DNA of 56,773 nucleotides from Pararhodobacter sp. (GTDB taxonomy: Bacteria > Pseudomonadota > Alphaproteobacteria > Rhodobacterales > Rhodobacteraceae). Position numbers and translations under genes: made by a program. Below, piece after piece: positions 53,321 to 56,773 of the stretch; position 1 is the first letter of the stretch; the number at the start of each line of letters is the position of its first letter. The stretch lies in NCBI GenBank assembly GCA_020832665.1, contig JAFIEG010000022.1:1-56773 (forward strand). The letters run 5' to 3'. The notes under the pieces were generated by a model that saw only the letters and a program-made list of their open reading frames with translations, was not told the DNA's origin and searched no databases.

Positions 53321-55108
53321 CTAAACTTTCCCTTGGGCACCAGTTTCGGGCACGGAATACCCCAACTCGATCATCTTCTCTCGCATCACGAATTTCTGCG
53401 GCTTGCCGGTTGCGGTGACCGGCAATTCGGGCACGATTAGAATGTGCCTGGGGATCTTGAAATGCGCGATCTGGCCAGCACAATAAGCGCGCAATTCCTC
53501 TTCGGTGGGGGCCATGCCGGGCGCCGCCACCACCCAGGCGCAGACCACTTCGCCCAGCTTGCTGTCGGGGATGCCGAAGACCTGCACCTGCGCAACCTTG
53601 GGATGGCGATAGAGAAATTCCTCGATCTCGCGCGGATAGATGTTCTCGCCACCGCGGATGATCATGTCCTTGACGCGCCCGACGATGCGGCAGAACCCGG
53701 CCTCGTCCAGCGTGGCCAGATCGCCGGTATGCATCCAGCCGTCCCTGATTGCCTCGGCAGTCAGTTGAGGCTCGTCCCAATAGCCCTTCATGACCGAATA
53801 GCCGCGCGTGCAAAGCTCGCCGGATTCGCCGACGGGCAGGATGGTGCCGTCCGCCCCGACGATCTTGGCCTCGAGATGCGGTTGGATGCGCCCGACCGTG
53901 GCGCAGCGCTCCCCGACCGTGTCATCGACGAAGCTCTGGAACGACACCGGCGAGGTTTCGGTCATGCCGTAGCAGATGGTGACCTCGGACATGTTCATGC
54001 GGTTGTTGACATCCTCCATCACCTGGATCGGACAGGGGGCACCGGCCATGATGCCCGTGCGCAGCGCGCCAAGATCGCGCGGCTGTGCCGTCTGTGCCTC
54101 GAGCATCGCCGTGAACATGGTCGGCACGCCGTAAAGCGCCGTGCAACGCTCTGCCGCAATGGCGTCGAGCGTGGCCTGCGCCTCGAACCCCTCGCCCGGA
54201 AAGACCATGGCCGCGCCCTTGCTGGTGCAGCCCAGAACGCCCATGACCATGCCGAAACAGTGGTAAAGCGGCACCGGAATGCACAGCCGGTCGGCCTCGG
54301 TCAGGCGGATGCGATCGGTCACGAAGCCCGCATTGTTGACTATGTTGTAATGGCTGAGCGTGGCCCCCTTTGGCGCGCCGGTCGTGCCCGAGGTGAACTG
54401 GATATTGATCGCATCATCGGGGCTGAGGGTTGCATCCACCGCCTCGAGCCGTAATTGCTGCGCCGGGCCGCCCAGCCGCGCAAGCTCATCGAAGGAAAAC
54501 GCCCCCGGACCGGGGTTTTCCGACATCACCACCACCGCGCGCAAGGCCGGCAGCCGCGCCGCATTCAGCCGCCCCGGCGTGGCCTTCTCCATCTCGGGCG
54601 CAAGCTCGCGCAGCATCCGCAGATACTCGGACGACTTGAACCGCTCGGCCAGCACCAGCGCGGTGCAACCGACCTTTTGCAACGCGAATTCAAGCTCGGC
54701 GCGCTGGTAGGCGGGGTTGATGTTGACCAGGATCGCACCGATCCGCGCGGTTGCGAATTGCGTCAGCAACCATTCAACGCGGTTCGGCGACCAGATGCCG
54801 ACGCGGTCGCCCTTGCCCAGCCCGAGCGCCAGAAAGCCGGTCGCCAGCGCATCCACGCGCCGGTCGAGGTCATACCAGCTCAGGCGTTCGCCCTGCGCGT
54901 AAAAAATCGCGGCATCGCGCGGGCCGTATCGGGCAACGCTCTCGCGCAGCAATTGCGAGATGGTGATGTAGCGCAAGGGCTGCGCGCGGTTTCCCGCGAC
55001 ATAGGAATGCCCATCCTGTGGGCGCAGCGCGTCGCGGCCCTGTTCACCGCGATCAGCCAGAAACGGCGACGACAGCCGCCCCGCAAGGCTTTCATTCAGG
55101 ATCGACAT
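53321..55108 (-). CDS. AMP-dependent acyl-CoA synthetase (FadD-like)
   Basis: The 595-residue enzyme activates a carboxylic acid to its CoA ester with ATP. The P-loop is QFTSGTTGAPKGATLSHYN. The A5 motif region reads CYGMTETSPVSFQSF, and GWMHTGDLATLDEAGF plus GRVKDMIIRGGENIYP give the hinge. The latter Gly-Gly-Glu-Asn motif and length fit the medium/long-chain acyl-CoA ligase group. The start MSILNESLAGRLS is chosen over an upstream extension. It lies about 20 bp downstream of the amidase stop on the same strand. Confidence 0.92.
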   Translation of the reverse strand: MSILNESLAGRLSSPFLADRGEQGRDALRPQDGHSYVAGNRAQPLRYITISQLLRESVARYGPRDAAIFYAQGERLSWYDLDRRVDALATGFLALGLGKGDRVGIWSPNRVEWLLTQFATARIGAILVNINPAYQRAELEFALQKVGCTALVLAERFKSSEYLRMLRELAPEMEKATPGRLNAARLPALRAVVVMSENPGPGAFSFDELARLGGPAQQLRLEAVDATLSPDDAINIQFTSGTTGAPKGATLSHYNIVNNAGFVTDRIRLTEADRLCIPVPLYHCFGMVMGVLGCTSKGAAMVFPGEGFEAQATLDAIAAERCTALYGVPTMFTAMLEAQTAQPRDLGALRTGIMAGAPCPIQVMEDVNNRMNMSEVTICYGMTETSPVSFQSFVDDTVGERCATVGRIQPHLEAKIVGADGTILPVGESGELCTRGYSVMKGYWDEPQLTAEAIRDGWMHTGDLATLDEAGFCRIVGRVKDMIIRGGENIYPREIEEFLYRHPKVAQVQVFGIPDSKLGEVVCAWVVAAPGMAPTEEELRAYCAGQIAHFKIPRHILIVPELPVTATGKPQKFVMREKMIELGYSVPETGAQGKV

Positions 55109-55130
55109 TGCCCGCTCCCCCTCGTGACAG

Positions 55131-56645
55131 CTACATGCTGCGCCAGTCCCCGCTTTGCTCAAAGGCATGGGCCGCCTGATAGATCACCATCTCGTTGTAG
55201 AATTTCGACACCAGCATCACACCGATCGGCAGCCCCTCGCTCAGCCCGCAGGGCAGAGACATCGCCGGCAGCCCCGTCGCGTTGTAGGGCGCGGTATTGC
55301 CCACCATTTCAAAGGCGCGCCGGATATACTCGGCAATCGAGCAATCGGCCGCCGGGATGGGCTGCGGCTTCATCGGCATGGTGGGCATCAGCAGCAGATC
55401 GACCCCGTGCAGCGCTTGCAGGTATTTCTGCGTCACGGCGCGCATCATGTTCTGCGCCTTGCCGTAGAACCGGCCGCGATACTGGGTCTGGAAATATTCG
55501 CCAAGAAACATGCAGACCTTCAGCGAATGGCTCAGCTCATCCGCCCGGCTGCGCCAGGTGCCTACATGGTCGGTCAGCGACGGCAGGAACAGCCCGCGAT
55601 AGTTGGTGCCCGCGGCATTGCCGTGCATCATCTGGTCCTGCAGCCCCTCGACAGTGATCGGCAACCACAGATCGGCGGCGATGTTGTGCTCTTCCAGCGA
55701 GATATCGACCAGTTCCGCGCCCAGGCTGGCAAACCGTTCCGCCGCTGCGCGCACCTTGGCATCGACATCGGGTTCGCTTTCGGCCCGGCCGAACCCCTGC
55801 TTCAGAATGCCGATGCGCAGCCCCCGGCAGCCGCGCCCCAAGGCTTCGGTATAGCGGTAGGTGCGCGGTTTGTACTGGCGCGGGTCGAGCCCGTCCTCGC
55901 CGGCGATCACTTCCAGCATGAGCGCGTTGTCAGCCACCGTCTGGGTCATCGGCCCGGCATGGTCGATGGTCTGCTCGATCGGCACGATGCCGCTATAGGG
56001 CACCAGACCATGCGTCGGCTTCATCCCGTAGATGCCGCATTTCGAGGCCGGCATGCGGATCGATCCGCCCTGATCGCCGCCGATGCCCATATCCGCCTCG
56101 CCGGTCGCCACCAGAACCGCCGTGCCCCCGGATGAGCCGCCCGCGGAATGGCCGTATTTCCAGGGGTTGTGGATAGGGCCCGTGGCATTGGTGTGCGAGC
56201 CACCCGAAAGGCAGAAATTCTCGCAATGCGCCTTGCCAACGATCACCGCACCGGCATCCAGCAGGCGGGTCACGACGGTTGCGTCGATCTCGGGCGTGTA
56301 GCCCTCGAGTATTGCCGAGCCGTTCATCATCGGCACCCCGGCCAGCGCCACATTGTCCTTCAGCACGATGCGCTTGCCGCGCAGGGGGCCATCCACCGCG
56401 CCATGCACCTCGGTCTTGTAATACCAGGCATTGAGCGGGTTTTCCGACGGGCCGGGCCGATAGCCCGGATTGCGCGGATAGCGCGTGACCGGCAGATTGT
56501 CGGGCGCGGCGTTCACGCGGTCATAGGTCTGGATATACCCTTCCATGACCGCCGCGAACTGGCCGAGCTCGTCATCGCTCATCGACATGTTGAACCGGTC
56601 GGCCATTGCGCGCATCTGGGCATGGCTGGGTCGTTTCACGCTCAT
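55131..56645 (-). CDS. Amidase (amidase signature family)
   Basis: The 504-residue hydrolase has the Ser-cisSer-Lys triad: K96 in VLKDNVALAG, cis-Ser S171 in GHSAGGSSGGTA and nucleophile S195 in GGDQGGSIRMPAS. The GMKPTHGLVPYSG motif follows. It cleaves an amide or ester in the cytoplasm; the substrate is unknown. The ATG at 56645 has a CGCAGG ribosome site 8 bp upstream. It precedes the acyl-CoA synthetase, so the released acid could be activated next. Confidence 0.9.
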   Translation of the reverse strand: MSVKRPSHAQMRAMADRFNMSMSDDELGQFAAVMEGYIQTYDRVNAAPDNLPVTRYPRNPGYRPGPSENPLNAWYYKTEVHGAVDGPLRGKRIVLKDNVALAGVPMMNGSAILEGYTPEIDATVVTRLLDAGAVIVGKAHCENFCLSGGSHTNATGPIHNPWKYGHSAGGSSGGTAVLVATGEADMGIGGDQGGSIRMPASKCGIYGMKPTHGLVPYSGIVPIEQTIDHAGPMTQTVADNALMLEVIAGEDGLDPRQYKPRTYRYTEALGRGCRGLRIGILKQGFGRAESEPDVDAKVRAAAERFASLGAELVDISLEEHNIAADLWLPITVEGLQDQMMHGNAAGTNYRGLFLPSLTDHVGTWRSRADELSHSLKVCMFLGEYFQTQYRGRFYGKAQNMMRAVTQKYLQALHGVDLLLMPTMPMKPQPIPAADCSIAEYIRRAFEMVGNTAPYNATGLPAMSLPCGLSEGLPIGVMLVSKFYNEMVIYQAAHAFEQSGDWRSM

Positions 56646-56739
56646 TCTGGTCACCTGCGGAAAGGTCAGATCTGGGGCGGCGGCGGTGGGCGGGGAGTGC
56701 CGCGCCGGCGTCGGCTAGGGCGCCAATACCGGCGCGGGC

Positions 56740-56773
56740 GCCCCCCCCGGACGCGGCCCGGGGGGGGGGGGGC
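56740..56773. other. Low-complexity window edge
   Basis: The window ends in a C-run, a short GC stretch and then a run of about 13-14 G. This mirrors the homopolymer start of the window and is probably artefactual. Nothing codes here. Confidence 0.7.

Overview
This is a GC-rich chromosomal fragment with the gene content and order of an alphaproteobacterium, most likely Rhodobacterales (Rhodobacteraceae/Paracoccaceae). The support is a CobS/CobT-type cobaltochelatase, hemE beside dnaX, TRAP, BCCT and taurine-type uptake systems, and dense ATGA-overlapping operons. Identification rests on protein motifs read by eye; no search was run. The first ~100 bases and last ~15 bases are homopolymer runs that look like assembly artefact, and dnaX is cut off there. 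No tRNA, rRNA, CRISPR array or intact insertion sequence was seen.

Layout. 1-10 kb: partial dnaX, hemE, an EamA exporter, a small membrane protein, then cobS and cobT separated by a catalase-like gene and an FMN reductase. 10-15.4 kb: an XRE-cupin regulator divergent from a taurine/nitrate-type ABC importer, then an SDR/GST pair. 15.6-20.3 kb: a three-gene 2-oxoacid oxidoreductase operon (GltD/ferredoxin subunit, KorA, KorB). 20.7-30.1 kb: a shortened Usp, an SLC13-type permease with RCK-C domains, a BCCT transporter, and an RND efflux pair facing its TetR regulator across a clear palindrome.

30.2-42.4 kb is a catabolic island. The left arm (minus strand) has a decayed hydroxyproline-type locus, a stand-alone MetE-core methyltransferase, a Tat-exported amidohydrolase, an IclR regulator and an intradiol dioxygenase. 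The right arm (plus strand) has a citryl-CoA lyase-like protein, a CaiB CoA-transferase, a YciI protein, a TRAP transporter (P, Q, M) and an FMN reductase. The set suggests uptake, ring cleavage, CoA activation and C-C cleavage of an unidentified aromatic or carboxylic substrate. A 16-bp motif is shared by two promoters of the island.

42.6-47.8 kb holds small envelope and metabolic genes: a polymer-domain membrane protein, acylphosphatase, a PhlG-like hydrolase, GNAT and TetR genes, and a cupin plus a 4-TM oxidase-like protein. 47.4-53.2 kb holds a PH-domain protein, then msrP, a YHS protein, a two-component system and, divergently, a tiny secreted protein made almost entirely of Met, Asp and Glu. 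Three TTTAT elements at exact 11-bp spacing lie between the regulator and that gene. This resembles an envelope oxidative/hypochlorite or metal defence module and is the most interesting feature of the window. The window ends with an acyl-CoA synthetase and an amidase.
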